From Echinicola sp. 20G (GTDB lineage: Bacteria > Bacteroidota > Bacteroidia > Cytophagales > Cyclobacteriaceae), in the NCBI RefSeq assembly GCF_015533855.1, contig NZ_AP024154.1, positions 4,532,501-4,596,500 of the forward strand: a DNA stretch of 64,000 nt, written 5' to 3'. The position numbers and the translations under genes were made by a program. The notes beneath the pieces are model-generated. The model was not told the DNA's origin and did not search any database. It saw nothing but the letters and a program-made list of their open reading frames with translations. Positions 45,148-54,259 of the stretch are shown in pieces (the first letter of the stretch is position 1; every line of letters starts with the position of its first letter).

Positions 45148-48100
45148 TTATAGTTGTACTTGTAATCCAAAAGAATAGATTCTATTCTGTGGATAGTTAA
45201 CGAAATTACCATTACCTCCGCGCTCTGGATCAAGTCCAGGGTATTGGGTAAAGGTGGCCAAATTGTCTCCAGAAAAGTAAACTCTCAATTTATTGATATT
45301 CAACCTTTCCAAAACAGCTTCTGAAAAGCTATAGCCTAGCACAAGGTTCTTCAACCTTAAGTAAGAAGCGTCTTCCAAATAATATGAGGAAGTTCTACTG
45401 ATCTTTCCAGAGTCATTCCAACCCCAGTACATCCTAGGCATGGTTGTAGATGGGTTTTCAGGTGTCCATCGATCTCTCCATTCCACAGTGGGAGGTGCTC
45501 CTTGAATAAAAGGAATCGTCCCCCAGTTATTGACATAAATGTCTCGGTCATGAACCCCTTGGAAAAAGGCAGAGAGGTCAAACCCTTTCCAAGAAGCATT
45601 GAAGTTAAATGAATATTCAAATTTTGGAAAAGGATTACCAAGTACTACCCGGTCATCATTATCAATGACTCCATCATTATTCAGGTCTTTATAGCGAATA
45701 TCGCCCGGAACAGTGTTATCGTTAAACTGTTTTGGAGCATTATTAACCTCCTCTTCAGTTTGAAAGATTCCCTCCATTTCCAACATATAGAAACTTCCCC
45801 ATGGTAAACCTTCCCGGTATATCTGATAGCCACTGATTTCCTCCGCTCCAAACTCCACCAACTCATTTCTAAATCGATCAATAAAGAAACCTACTTCATA
45901 ATTAAGCCCCTCAAGACTGCCTCCTTTGATAAAATTCCTATAATTAAAATTAACTTCTAAACCGGTATTTTGCATCACACCGTCATTGATAGTAGGTGGT
46001 GAGAGTCCAACCACTCCTGTCAATTGGGAACTTCGCAGGATATCAGAAGTCGTTTTTCTATACCAATCCACGGTTACATTTAACCCATCAAACAACATTA
46101 AATCCATTCCTATATCCGTTATCTTGGTGGTTTCCCATTTAATGGCAGGATTGGACAGTCTCGTTTGGGCCACACCAGTAGCTAAATCACTATTGTCATA
46201 TGGATAAGCACCTGTAAAAACCAGTATATCTTGGTACGGATAGATTCCTATATTTTGGTTGCCCAATTCTCCATATGAGGCTCTGATCTTCAAATCATTT
46301 AACCAGTTGACATTTCCATCTGCTATAAAAGATTCTTCAGAAACTCTCCAGCCCGCTGACACAGAAGGAAAAACACCCCATCGGTTATCTGGGTTCAAGC
46401 GGCTCGTTCCATCATATCTAAGATTGGCTTCAATCAAATATCTTTCATCAAAATTATACCCCAATCTTCCAAAGAACGATTGGATGGCCCATTCTTCACT
46501 TGATCCAAATGCATTTTGGACTGCTGGGCTTCCTGCATTCAGCTCTTGCAAAAGGTTACTTGAAAACCTTTCCCTATATCCGGTCAAGAATTCGTACTTA
46601 TTGTATTCTTGACTGTAACCTGCCTGAAAGTTAAAATGATGCACATCTGCAATGGACTTTTCATAAGCCAAATAAGAAAATAGATTGGCATAGATATTTT
46701 CATTGGAATTGACGTTTAGTCCTCTTCCGCCGACATCCAAATCAGTCATAAAGTCTCCAGTAAGGTAGTTGTATAAGGGCACTTCGGGTCTCCAGTCTTT
46801 TGACTTGTTGAAATCAGCAATGATAGCTCCTTTGGTATACCATTTTAGGCCAGGGGCTAACTCAAACTCTGTCCATGCCTGAGCATTGATAGAATGATCC
46901 ACCAACCTGTTCAAAACACCATTTTCGACTATTGCTACAGGGTTTTTATTGTTACTCTCAAAATCAAAAGCCTTGTAGGTATATCTACCGGATCCATCTG
47001 GTAAAACTGGTCCATAAGTAGGGGCTTGGCTCAATGTGCTCAAAAAAGTATCCACTGCTCCTTGTCTTGGATTTTCTCTCTCTCCCCTTTGTAAGGATAG
47101 GTTGGTGCCAAATCGAATCTTTTCATTTAAACCCGAACTGAGGTTAATTCTAAAGTTATAACGCTCGTAATTAAATCCTTTCATCACCCCTTCTTGGTTT
47201 ACATAACCGAGAGAAACATTGTACGTCGTCAAGTTCTCTCCCCCATTAAAGGACAAATAATGATTTTGGGTAGCAGCAGGATTAAATATTATATCCAACC
47301 AGTCGGTATTAGGATATTGCTGCCTATCTGTGGCATTCCTATATAAATCAATTTGTTCTTGGGTATATAGTCCTGAACTTATTCCACTATTGGTTTTAGC
47401 TTCATTCCAAAGCTCCATGTACTCGGCTGAATTGGTAATAAATTCGGGCATTCTTGAAGGAGTGTAAATCCCAACATTTCCATGGTAGTCAATTTTCAAA
47501 CCTCCTTTTGATCCTTTCTTAGTGGTTACCAATATCACTCCATTGGCAGCTCTTGATCCATAAATAGAGGCTGAAGCCGCATCTTTCAATACAGAAACAT
47601 TCTCAATATCATTGGGGTTAATATCTGACAAGTTGCCCTCTACCCCATCAATAAGTACCAATGGGTTTGAGCCAGCCCCACTAAAAGTGCCTTGTCCTCT
47701 GATTTGTATACCAAGGCCTTCATCACCTGGTTGACCTGAGTTTTGTACGACCCTGACCCCCGGCATTCTCCCTTGAAGCATCGACGCAGCATTGGTCACC
47801 GGCCTTTTCGCCAGAACTTCCCCATCCACATCTGCTACAGCTCCAGTTACATTCACTTTCTTCTGTGTCCCATATCCCACTACCACTACTTCATCAAGCC
47901 CTTGCAAATCTTCCTCCAAGCTAACGGAGATTGTAGTCTGATTACCAACTACTATTTCCTGGTCTTTGTAGCCCACAAAGGAAATAACCAAGACTGCATC
48001 ATTATCCGGTACATCGATGGTGAATTTCCCATCAATGTCGGTCGCTGTTCCGCGACTGGTTCCCTTGATACTAACAGTAGCTCCTGGAATTGCCTGGTTG

Positions 48101-48534
48101 TCGACAGCAGAAATAACTGTACCCCTGACAGTTTTGTCTACCACTATTTCTATCCTTTCACTGCTGTCCTTTTGTTTGGAAACATGGATAGTATTGTTGA
48201 TACTTTTAAATTTTAACTTGGCCTTTAATGAAAGTTCCTCTAATACTGACAGCAAAGTTCCATTATTGTAGTCCAAACTCTGTGGAGTCAAATCTCCAAG
48301 TTGACTTCGCTCATATGAGAAACCGTAGCCCGTCTTTTCTTCTATCTCATCGAAGATGGTGTACACGGACTTATCCTTGACATGAATACTTAAAAAAACC
48401 TGGTCTAAGTCTTTTCGCTGCCAGTTATCGGAACGGGCTAAAGCAAATTGGAAGGAACTTCCAAGAAATGATAAAAAGAACATAAAAAGCATCAGCTTAC
48501 GTCCTTCTTTTTTGATGGGTATTTTCTGTTCCAT
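45148..48534 (-). CDS. SusC/RagA TonB-linked transporter with STN domain (locus B)
   Basis: 1128 aa. Signal region, STN domain (about 45-110; VFLSIHVKDKSVYTIFDEI, GYGFSYERSQL), carboxypeptidase-regulatory-like domain (about 135-215; AIPGATVSIKGTSRGTATD), Ton box area LDEVVVVGYGTQ, plug (GRMPGVRVVQNSGQPGD, IYGSRAANGVILVTTKKG) and a large barrel ending IYSFGLQVQL. It imports the locus B oligosaccharide and signals to FecR. It is distinct in sequence from the locus A transporter outside the conserved boxes, implying a different ligand. Confidence 0.95.
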   Translation of the reverse strand: MEQKIPIKKEGRKLMLFMFFLSFLGSSFQFALARSDNWQRKDLDQVFLSIHVKDKSVYTIFDEIEEKTGYGFSYERSQLGDLTPQSLDYNNGTLLSVLEELSLKAKLKFKSINNTIHVSKQKDSSERIEIVVDKTVRGTVISAVDNQAIPGATVSIKGTSRGTATDIDGKFTIDVPDNDAVLVISFVGYKDQEIVVGNQTTISVSLEEDLQGLDEVVVVGYGTQKKVNVTGAVADVDGEVLAKRPVTNAASMLQGRMPGVRVVQNSGQPGDEGLGIQIRGQGTFSGAGSNPLVLIDGVEGNLSDINPNDIENVSVLKDAASASIYGSRAANGVILVTTKKGSKGGLKIDYHGNVGIYTPSRMPEFITNSAEYMELWNEAKTNSGISSGLYTQEQIDLYRNATDRQQYPNTDWLDIIFNPAATQNHYLSFNGGENLTTYNVSLGYVNQEGVMKGFNYERYNFRINLSSGLNEKIRFGTNLSLQRGERENPRQGAVDTFLSTLSQAPTYGPVLPDGSGRYTYKAFDFESNNKNPVAIVENGVLNRLVDHSINAQAWTEFELAPGLKWYTKGAIIADFNKSKDWRPEVPLYNYLTGDFMTDLDVGGRGLNVNSNENIYANLFSYLAYEKSIADVHHFNFQAGYSQEYNKYEFLTGYRERFSSNLLQELNAGSPAVQNAFGSSEEWAIQSFFGRLGYNFDERYLIEANLRYDGTSRLNPDNRWGVFPSVSAGWRVSEESFIADGNVNWLNDLKIRASYGELGNQNIGIYPYQDILVFTGAYPYDNSDLATGVAQTRLSNPAIKWETTKITDIGMDLMLFDGLNVTVDWYRKTTSDILRSSQLTGVVGLSPPTINDGVMQNTGLEVNFNYRNFIKGGSLEGLNYEVGFFIDRFRNELVEFGAEEISGYQIYREGLPWGSFYMLEMEGIFQTEEEVNNAPKQFNDNTVPGDIRYKDLNNDGVIDNDDRVVLGNPFPKFEYSFNFNASWKGFDLSAFFQGVHDRDIYVNNWGTIPFIQGAPPTVEWRDRWTPENPSTTMPRMYWGWNDSGKISRTSSYYLEDASYLRLKNLVLGYSFSEAVLERLNINKLRVYFSGDNLATFTQYPGLDPERGGNGNFVNYPQNRIYSFGLQVQL

Positions 48535-48543
48535 AATCTATCG

Positions 48544-48556
48544 GGTTAATTGAAAA
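48544..48556 (-). promoter_or_regulatory. Conserved leader motif before susC (locus B)
   Basis: Plus-strand GGTTAATTGAAAA, 12 of 13 bases identical to the locus A motif and equally close to the start codon. GCCAACTGA at 48584-48592 also recurs from locus A. Confidence 0.35.
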
Positions 48557-48602
48557 TTGTTTTATTACAATGTAAACCAGCTGGCCAACTGAATTTATTT
48601 CA

Positions 48603-49649
48603 TTAAGGGAGGCTTACTACTACTTCCCTTCCTTTGATCTCAAAATGCATTTTGGTGGTATACTCCATTCCTTTGAGTACATTCTCCAATGATTGGTTCT
48701 CAAACCTACCAGTAAAGTCCCCCTTTAAAATCATTCCTTCAGGAAGAATCACTTGTACATCATACCAATAGGATAGTTCCCGGAAGACTTCGTGGTAAGT
48801 GGCACGGTTAAACTTTAGAATTTTGTCTTTCCAACCTACAAGCGTCTCATAATCGTAATGCTGTTTACTAAGGGATTTAGATGATTTATGGTAAAAGGAA
48901 GCCTCTGTTGGAGTTATATTTGTTTCAATACCATCATCTGTACGAACATTTACTTTGCCTGTCACCACCGCCACATGAAATACCTCTAGTTCATCATAGG
49001 CTTTCACATCAAAAGAAGTCCCTAAGACCTTGGTTTGTATTTCTCCACTTTTTACAATAAATGGATGAAGGGTATCTCGTTCAACGTCAAAAAAGGCTTG
49101 TCCTTTCAAGTGCACCACACGTTGATCTCCGAAAACAGCTGGATAGGTAATTTCACTACCTGAATTCAAGGTAACTCTACTGCTATCGGGAAGAATAATG
49201 CTTTTTTTCACACCCTTTGGAGCAGTTTTAACAACCATAGGAATCTCCGCCAAAACGGGATCATAAATTTCCTCATGTGACCAAACCCAAATAACCATGG
49301 CAATGCCCATCAAAACAATAGAAGCCGCTATAGATCCTCCTAGCGTCAAAAATCGATGTTGAGATTTTCTTTGCGGCTTTGACCTATCTTGATCCTTGTC
49401 ATTCGAATTATTAGCTGCAATAATACGATCCAACCCCAGTTGGTATTGATCAGCAGAAAGCTGGTTTGATTCCTTTGGTTGAAGTCCTTTTGCTATTTGA
49501 ATAGCTTCCAGAAATATGGCCTGTTTTTCAGAATTCTCTGTGTTCCAGTTTTCCCAATAGCGATCAGTATGTCTATTAGGATGCTTAACCCATTTGATGA
49601 AAAATGGATTTTCTAAAAAGTCTGATGTTTTGTTGGGATTGAATTCCAT
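48603..49649 (-). CDS. FecR-family anti-sigma factor (locus B)
   Basis: 348 aa. Cytoplasmic N-terminal domain (about 1-95), one membrane helix (about 100-125; GGSIAASIVLMGIAMVIWVW), periplasmic FecR domain (KKSIILPDSSRVTLNSGSEITYPAVF, RVVHLKGQAFFDV, PFIVKSGEIQTKVLGTSFDV) and C-terminal DUF4974-like domain (LKFNRATYHEVFRELSYWYDV). It holds the locus B sigma factor until SusC signals. It lies between the sigma gene (130 bp upstream) and susC (68 bp downstream). Confidence 0.93.
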   Translation of the reverse strand: MEFNPNKTSDFLENPFFIKWVKHPNRHTDRYWENWNTENSEKQAIFLEAIQIAKGLQPKESNQLSADQYQLGLDRIIAANNSNDKDQDRSKPQRKSQHRFLTLGGSIAASIVLMGIAMVIWVWSHEEIYDPVLAEIPMVVKTAPKGVKKSIILPDSSRVTLNSGSEITYPAVFGDQRVVHLKGQAFFDVERDTLHPFIVKSGEIQTKVLGTSFDVKAYDELEVFHVAVVTGKVNVRTDDGIETNITPTEASFYHKSSKSLSKQHYDYETLVGWKDKILKFNRATYHEVFRELSYWYDVQVILPEGMILKGDFTGRFENQSLENVLKGMEYTTKMHFEIKGREVVVSLP

Positions 49650-49779
49650 CTGTATCTTATTCTACCTAATCTTTCTTTTAGATTATAAGAGACACAGCAT
49701 GAAAAAATGACATCGGTTAGAGGTGTATTTATTTTATTTAACTCGAATTTATTTCTCACTGGCCAATCATTTGGCAAGT

Positions 49780-50463
49780 CTATTGGTGAAGGGGGAAAAC
49801 CAAAGAAAGCGCAAAAATAAGGTCTTCCTTTCCCTTTAAGGCCTTTTGCATATTGGCAATGGCTTTGTATAATAAGTTTCTGGCAGATCTGACATGTGAC
49901 ATGTCCATGATTTCGGCTACTTCCTGATAGGATAGCTCTTCGAAAAAATAAAGTGTGATTACTTCTCTTTGCCTAACGGGCAAATCATTACAAATCTTTT
50001 CCAACATCTTTTTCACATCTATGGTCAATGGGGTAGACAAAGCATAAAAAGATTCATCCATTTCAACCATAAAACCATCACTTCTATGATATTCACCATT
50101 TAGTTGGATTTTGCGGTTCCTCTTCATTAACCTTAACAATCTTCTTCTGTAAGAAGCATAGAGGTAATTTTTGATGGACTCTATTTTTTTTAACCCAAGC
50201 TTTTTTGAAACGATGTACATAAAAACATCCTGAACCACATCAAAAGCCAAATCCTTGTCCAATGTAATCTGGGTACCATAGTTATAGAGCTTATTGGCAT
50301 ACCTACTGTACAAAGAAGCTAACGCTTCATCACTACCCTTAAGTATACTTTCCCAAAGTTGATTGTCTGTGGGCTCTTCCACTCTCTGGGTCAATTCAAA
50401 TTCATTTACCGGAGCAGTATCATGGTTAATGACAACACATTTATTGGCAATGGGTTTATTCAT
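49780..50463 (-). CDS. ECF sigma factor (locus B)
   Basis: 227 aa FecI-like sigma factor. Region 2: ALASLYSRYANKLYNYGTQI and DVVQDVFMYIV. Region 4: LPVRQREVITLYFFEELSYQEVAEIM, then SARNLLYKAIANMQKA. It is preceded by a 40-residue extension that the locus A paralogue mostly lacks. It is expected to activate the locus B susC promoter. Confidence 0.92.
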   Translation of the reverse strand: MNKPIANKCVVINHDTAPVNEFELTQRVEEPTDNQLWESILKGSDEALASLYSRYANKLYNYGTQITLDKDLAFDVVQDVFMYIVSKKLGLKKIESIKNYLYASYRRRLLRLMKRNRKIQLNGEYHRSDGFMVEMDESFYALSTPLTIDVKKMLEKICNDLPVRQREVITLYFFEELSYQEVAEIMDMSHVRSARNLLYKAIANMQKALKGKEDLIFALSLVFPLHQ

Positions 50464-50602
50464 GTTCTAATAGTGATCATTTCAGGTTAGGATATGAAAA
50501 AAGACATATTAAAATGATTCTCAAAACATTAGAACACAAATTAAAAGCAATCGCAAATATTGTATTGATATTAGAAAATATAGTAGCTATTCAACCCATC
50601 AC

Positions 50603-52780
50603 CTACCTATAATCCCTAACTACATTGATCACTTTTTCTTGATTTCCCTTCCTGTAACTTATTTTAAGGGCTGGTTCTATTTCTTCATCCTGGCGGATGA
50701 TCCGGGCATAATGAAACATCAAAAAACCAAGTACTTTTACCCTGTAGATATTATTATGGAATTGATTAAAACCCCTGATAATTTTTTTCACGGTTTCCGG
50801 TGCACAACTCTCTCCCCCTCTGCTTACCAATATATCAATGGCACTGTTTAGGTGGTTAATATGGTTCATACTGATTTGACTGCCATAAGCTTTGATTGTG
50901 GGATGATCCAAATGAGGGTTTTTAAGGTAGAGTAAAAAATTTTGACCATGGGTAGCTATACGTTGCTCCACTGTACTATTACCGGAAAACATACAGGCAG
51001 CCAAAGCATGGGAAAGAATCGAATAATAATTGTCCATACTTCTCCGCTTTACTTCATCAATGGCCCTAATAATTGATTTGAACGCATCGTCTGGAATCTC
51101 AATTTTTAAATCAACATGAATGTCTGTTGCACTCTTGTTCTTCAGTTCATTGGTTAATTTATCAATCAACAAATCCCTTCTATAATCTTTGATCAATCCC
51201 CAAAGCACTGCGGTATCGGCTATTTTCTTAATTTCACCCTTTTCCAATTTCTTATTTTCACTCCATTCAAAGCCCAAGTGAAGTTGGCAACTGAGGTCAC
51301 TAATCTTAGGACTAAAAACAAAACCTTTTGTTTCAGCTTGTAAACCTGCTGTCCATTTAAAAGTTTCTCCAAAAAACTCACCTTCATAAGATTTATCCGA
51401 CTTGGTAACAAGATGAAGAAAGCCTATTTGCTCATTGTATCGCTCAATGATTTCAATACTTGAATCATGGTCAATACCTATTCCTTTTTGGGCTACTTTC
51501 AGATCAAAGCCAAAACCTCGTTTGCGCTGATACCCTTTTTCCTGCAAAAACTTCTTGATGACCACTCCATCACTTTTATCTTTTAGAAGCTCCCTAAGCT
51601 TAAACTTAATCAAGTCAGCATGGTAATTTTCTAAAGCAGATTCAGAAAGTGTCCCTACCAAAAAGCAGTTTTCAGTCCTTATTTGACTATACTCATAACT
51701 TACTCCCAGTTCAATCTTAGCTTTAACAAATTGGGCGATTGTATTTCTCAGTCTTTCTAGAAAAGACTCCCAACGCTGCTTGACTTCCATAAATTTATTT
51801 GCAACAGGCCCCAAGCCAACCATTTCAGCCATTTTTTCTACGGTTTCCAATTGCTCTGCATTCAAATCCTGCATATTGGCTTTGGCCAATACCTTATTGA
51901 TTTCTGCTTTTGCCTTTTGAAGATATTGTTCGAGCAATCCATCCAAAACCTTCTCCAGTACACCTTGGTCTTTTTCTGCCAAAGAAGCTGATATGCCTAT
52001 CTGGGCACTAGCTCCTAGAGACTGCTTTTTGTTCTTTTTGACCCCAAAGTGAAACTCACTTCCTGAAACCCGCTTAATGACCAAAACAAAGTTGTCTTGA
52101 ATGCCAAAATTAAATTGGATTGTTGCACCTGCATCTACTTCCAAAGCAATTGGAGAGGCTGATTTCATGATTTTGGAAACTCCCATCAAACTTCCTGAGT
52201 ATAGGTCACTCCAACTTACCTCGAGAGATGAGTTCAGTTCTCCCGCAAACTCCAGTGTACAAACTTCATTGTTTTTCAAATTCTTCAGCTCATCGAGACT
52301 AAATATCCAAGGAAATTTTTTCAGGTCTTGCGTAGCTGCCTTAAGTAGCGAATGTTCCCTTGGATGGAGTTTGTAGGTACAGGCACGCACCTTTGCACTA
52401 CCCGAAAGAGAAAAACCCAACTGTTCCAGAGGTGCACCAGCTTTTATAGAAACCCCTATTCCATATTGGATGATAGCATGGGAATCATAATTGGGCACCA
52501 CCAGGACCTCCTCCTCTGTAGCTTTATTCTGGACTATATCGTGTTCATCCACCTCCTCATCCCGTGTATTATCTTCTGGGTCATTGAATACAAAAATCCT
52601 CGGCCCAATATTCAAACTACCTATCAGTTGAATAGACTTTCCCCCAATATTTAGGCTTTCATTAATGTCCAATACATCAAGTTTATAAGCCTCATTGGGA
52701 ATATCTGACAAGGGCTTTTGGAATGGAGGCAATGTCTCCAATTTTGCGAGATAATTCTCGAGGTTGTTGATTAACGGCAT
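50603..52780 (-). CDS. Uncharacterised 725-aa protein
   Basis: I do not recognise this protein. There is no signal peptide or membrane helix, so it is probably cytoplasmic unless exported by another route. The N-terminal third looks beta-rich with a repeated SLNIG element (SLNIGGKSIQLIGSLNIG) and an acidic stretch (PEDNTRDEEVDEHD). A middle section is a long Lys/Glu/Ala-rich helix, possibly coiled coil (about 275-350; LEQYLQKAKAEINKVLAKANM). The last 150 residues are helical with several His/Asn (HALAACMFSG, ISMNHINHLNSAIDIL). It lies 125 bp downstream of the LuxR-type regulator on the same strand and may be its target or partner. Confidence 0.6.
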   Translation of the reverse strand: MPLINNLENYLAKLETLPPFQKPLSDIPNEAYKLDVLDINESLNIGGKSIQLIGSLNIGPRIFVFNDPEDNTRDEEVDEHDIVQNKATEEEVLVVPNYDSHAIIQYGIGVSIKAGAPLEQLGFSLSGSAKVRACTYKLHPREHSLLKAATQDLKKFPWIFSLDELKNLKNNEVCTLEFAGELNSSLEVSWSDLYSGSLMGVSKIMKSASPIALEVDAGATIQFNFGIQDNFVLVIKRVSGSEFHFGVKKNKKQSLGASAQIGISASLAEKDQGVLEKVLDGLLEQYLQKAKAEINKVLAKANMQDLNAEQLETVEKMAEMVGLGPVANKFMEVKQRWESFLERLRNTIAQFVKAKIELGVSYEYSQIRTENCFLVGTLSESALENYHADLIKFKLRELLKDKSDGVVIKKFLQEKGYQRKRGFGFDLKVAQKGIGIDHDSSIEIIERYNEQIGFLHLVTKSDKSYEGEFFGETFKWTAGLQAETKGFVFSPKISDLSCQLHLGFEWSENKKLEKGEIKKIADTAVLWGLIKDYRRDLLIDKLTNELKNKSATDIHVDLKIEIPDDAFKSIIRAIDEVKRRSMDNYYSILSHALAACMFSGNSTVEQRIATHGQNFLLYLKNPHLDHPTIKAYGSQISMNHINHLNSAIDILVSRGGESCAPETVKKIIRGFNQFHNNIYRVKVLGFLMFHYARIIRQDEEIEPALKISYRKGNQEKVINVVRDYR

Positions 52781-52905
52781 TGTCTAAAATTTTGGGTTTG
52801 ATTCTTATTTCTATTCTTATCAAAATTTCTTGGATGAACATGATCCAATCACCATTTAAAGGAGCTGCCAATAATTTAATCAAAAAAGTCTATCTATACA
52901 TTGTT

Positions 52906-53700
52906 TCAAATCACCCCTTCCAACAAACACCTGCTAATCAGTTCTTCAGTGTTGGAGCACTTGGTTTTCTTTAGAATATTTCTTCTGTGCGTACAGGTAG
53001 TGTTGAAGGAGATAAATAGCCGATTGGAAATTTCCTTTGCGTTTAATCCTTTTTGAATTAAGCGTACTATTTCAATTTCGCGTTTGGTCAAAGTATTAAC
53101 CATTAAATGTTGTTCTTTAGTGCAAAAGTCCGGGTCAAAACAGCCTTGTTCAACAGGTAAATTATAATAAGACTTTTTTCCATTTAAACTGATAAAAGAC
53201 AGTCTATCAGTGGGAAGAGGCCCCAAATAAGTAATGTCTGTATGAATGATAAAGGCATGTTGAAATGAGTTATTATCGGTTATGTTAATGGGAGTTCCCT
53301 GTACCAGCATTGTTTTCCTACCTAGAACCGGATGCATAAAACAATATGCATATGTGACTTTATAATACAATTGATCCTCATTGGAAAGGTAATTGATAAA
53401 GAAATCATTTACCACCTCTTCTTTCTTCCTGACCAGATACAATTCATCCTTATCCAAAATACTGACAAGTTTTTCAATGTCAGCTTCCTCCGGTGGTATT
53501 CCCAAAATCTTCATGACATTTGGGTGAATATAATCTATCTCTAAATTATGGTAGTTAATGATATAGTAGTAAAAATCGCCAGGACTGCACATTCCAGCTA
53601 TTTGATGGAATTGAGTAATTGCTTCGAACTTTGAATATTCCTTAATACTTCCGGTATAAGCACGTTTCCATAATTCTATTACTTGGTTGTCAGGCTCCAT
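52906..53700 (-). CDS. PAS-like/LuxR-type transcriptional regulator
   Basis: 264 aa. The N-terminal 190 residues contain a PAS-like sensor segment (FYYYIINYHNLEIDYIHPNVMKILGIPPEEAD is PAS-like in layout; key text HPNVMKILGIPPEE). The C-terminal 60 residues are a GerE/LuxR helix-turn-helix (LTKREIEIVRLIQKGLNAKEISNRLFIS, then HRRNILKKTKCSNTEEL). No receiver domain is present. It may sense a cytoplasmic ligand. It is divergent from the tandem lipoprotein array and upstream of the 725-aa gene, so it could control either. Confidence 0.8.
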   Translation of the reverse strand: MEPDNQVIELWKRAYTGSIKEYSKFEAITQFHQIAGMCSPGDFYYYIINYHNLEIDYIHPNVMKILGIPPEEADIEKLVSILDKDELYLVRKKEEVVNDFFINYLSNEDQLYYKVTYAYCFMHPVLGRKTMLVQGTPINITDNNSFQHAFIIHTDITYLGPLPTDRLSFISLNGKKSYYNLPVEQGCFDPDFCTKEQHLMVNTLTKREIEIVRLIQKGLNAKEISNRLFISFNTTCTHRRNILKKTKCSNTEELISRCLLEGVI

Positions 53701-54259
53701 TATAAAAATAATTAGGTAATGACTATAGACTCACACTTACTCAAACAATTAATAAGATGTATTACAAGAAGGATACACCTATTTGCTTATAAGATGCCTT
53801 TTAACCTAATAGCATCCGCCAAAATACAATTCATTATTAAGGAAATGCATAAAAATTAAACAACAAAATATTATAGACAAACTTCATAAAACATAGTAAA
53901 AAAATCACTCTTATTCATATATTTTGATAAAAAAATTCAAACTACAATTATAAAATAAACTTAAATTATAATATGAAAAAAAATAAAAACATTTAATATT
54001 TAAATAATATTATTAAAGCTATCGTCTCAGATTTGAAGTGTAAAATCAAAATGAGGTTCTATTTGAATTATTTACTGCTATTCCAATTATTTGATCAAGC
54101 TTGAAGATTTCTTTTTCCCAATCAACAAACATCACAAAAAGCATTTAAACTCGTTTTATTATAGTTTATCTACATAATTTAATACACTAAAGGTTTTACC
54201 TAATCTTTTAGCTAACTTCCTGTAGATCAATTTTTTTAAATATTTACTTTTCAGGAGTC
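53701..54259. other. Gene-free AT-rich divergent region
   Basis: 559 bp with no supported ORF, very AT-rich between about 53860 and 54060. It should contain promoters for the LuxR-type gene and the lipoprotein array. No hairpin terminator, operator or RNA gene was found by eye. Confidence 0.5.

Noticed and set aside
47743-48216. Long antisense open frame opposite the locus B susC 5' end
   Set aside because: It is fully opposite conserved SusC coding sequence and its translation is low-complexity and unrelated to any family.
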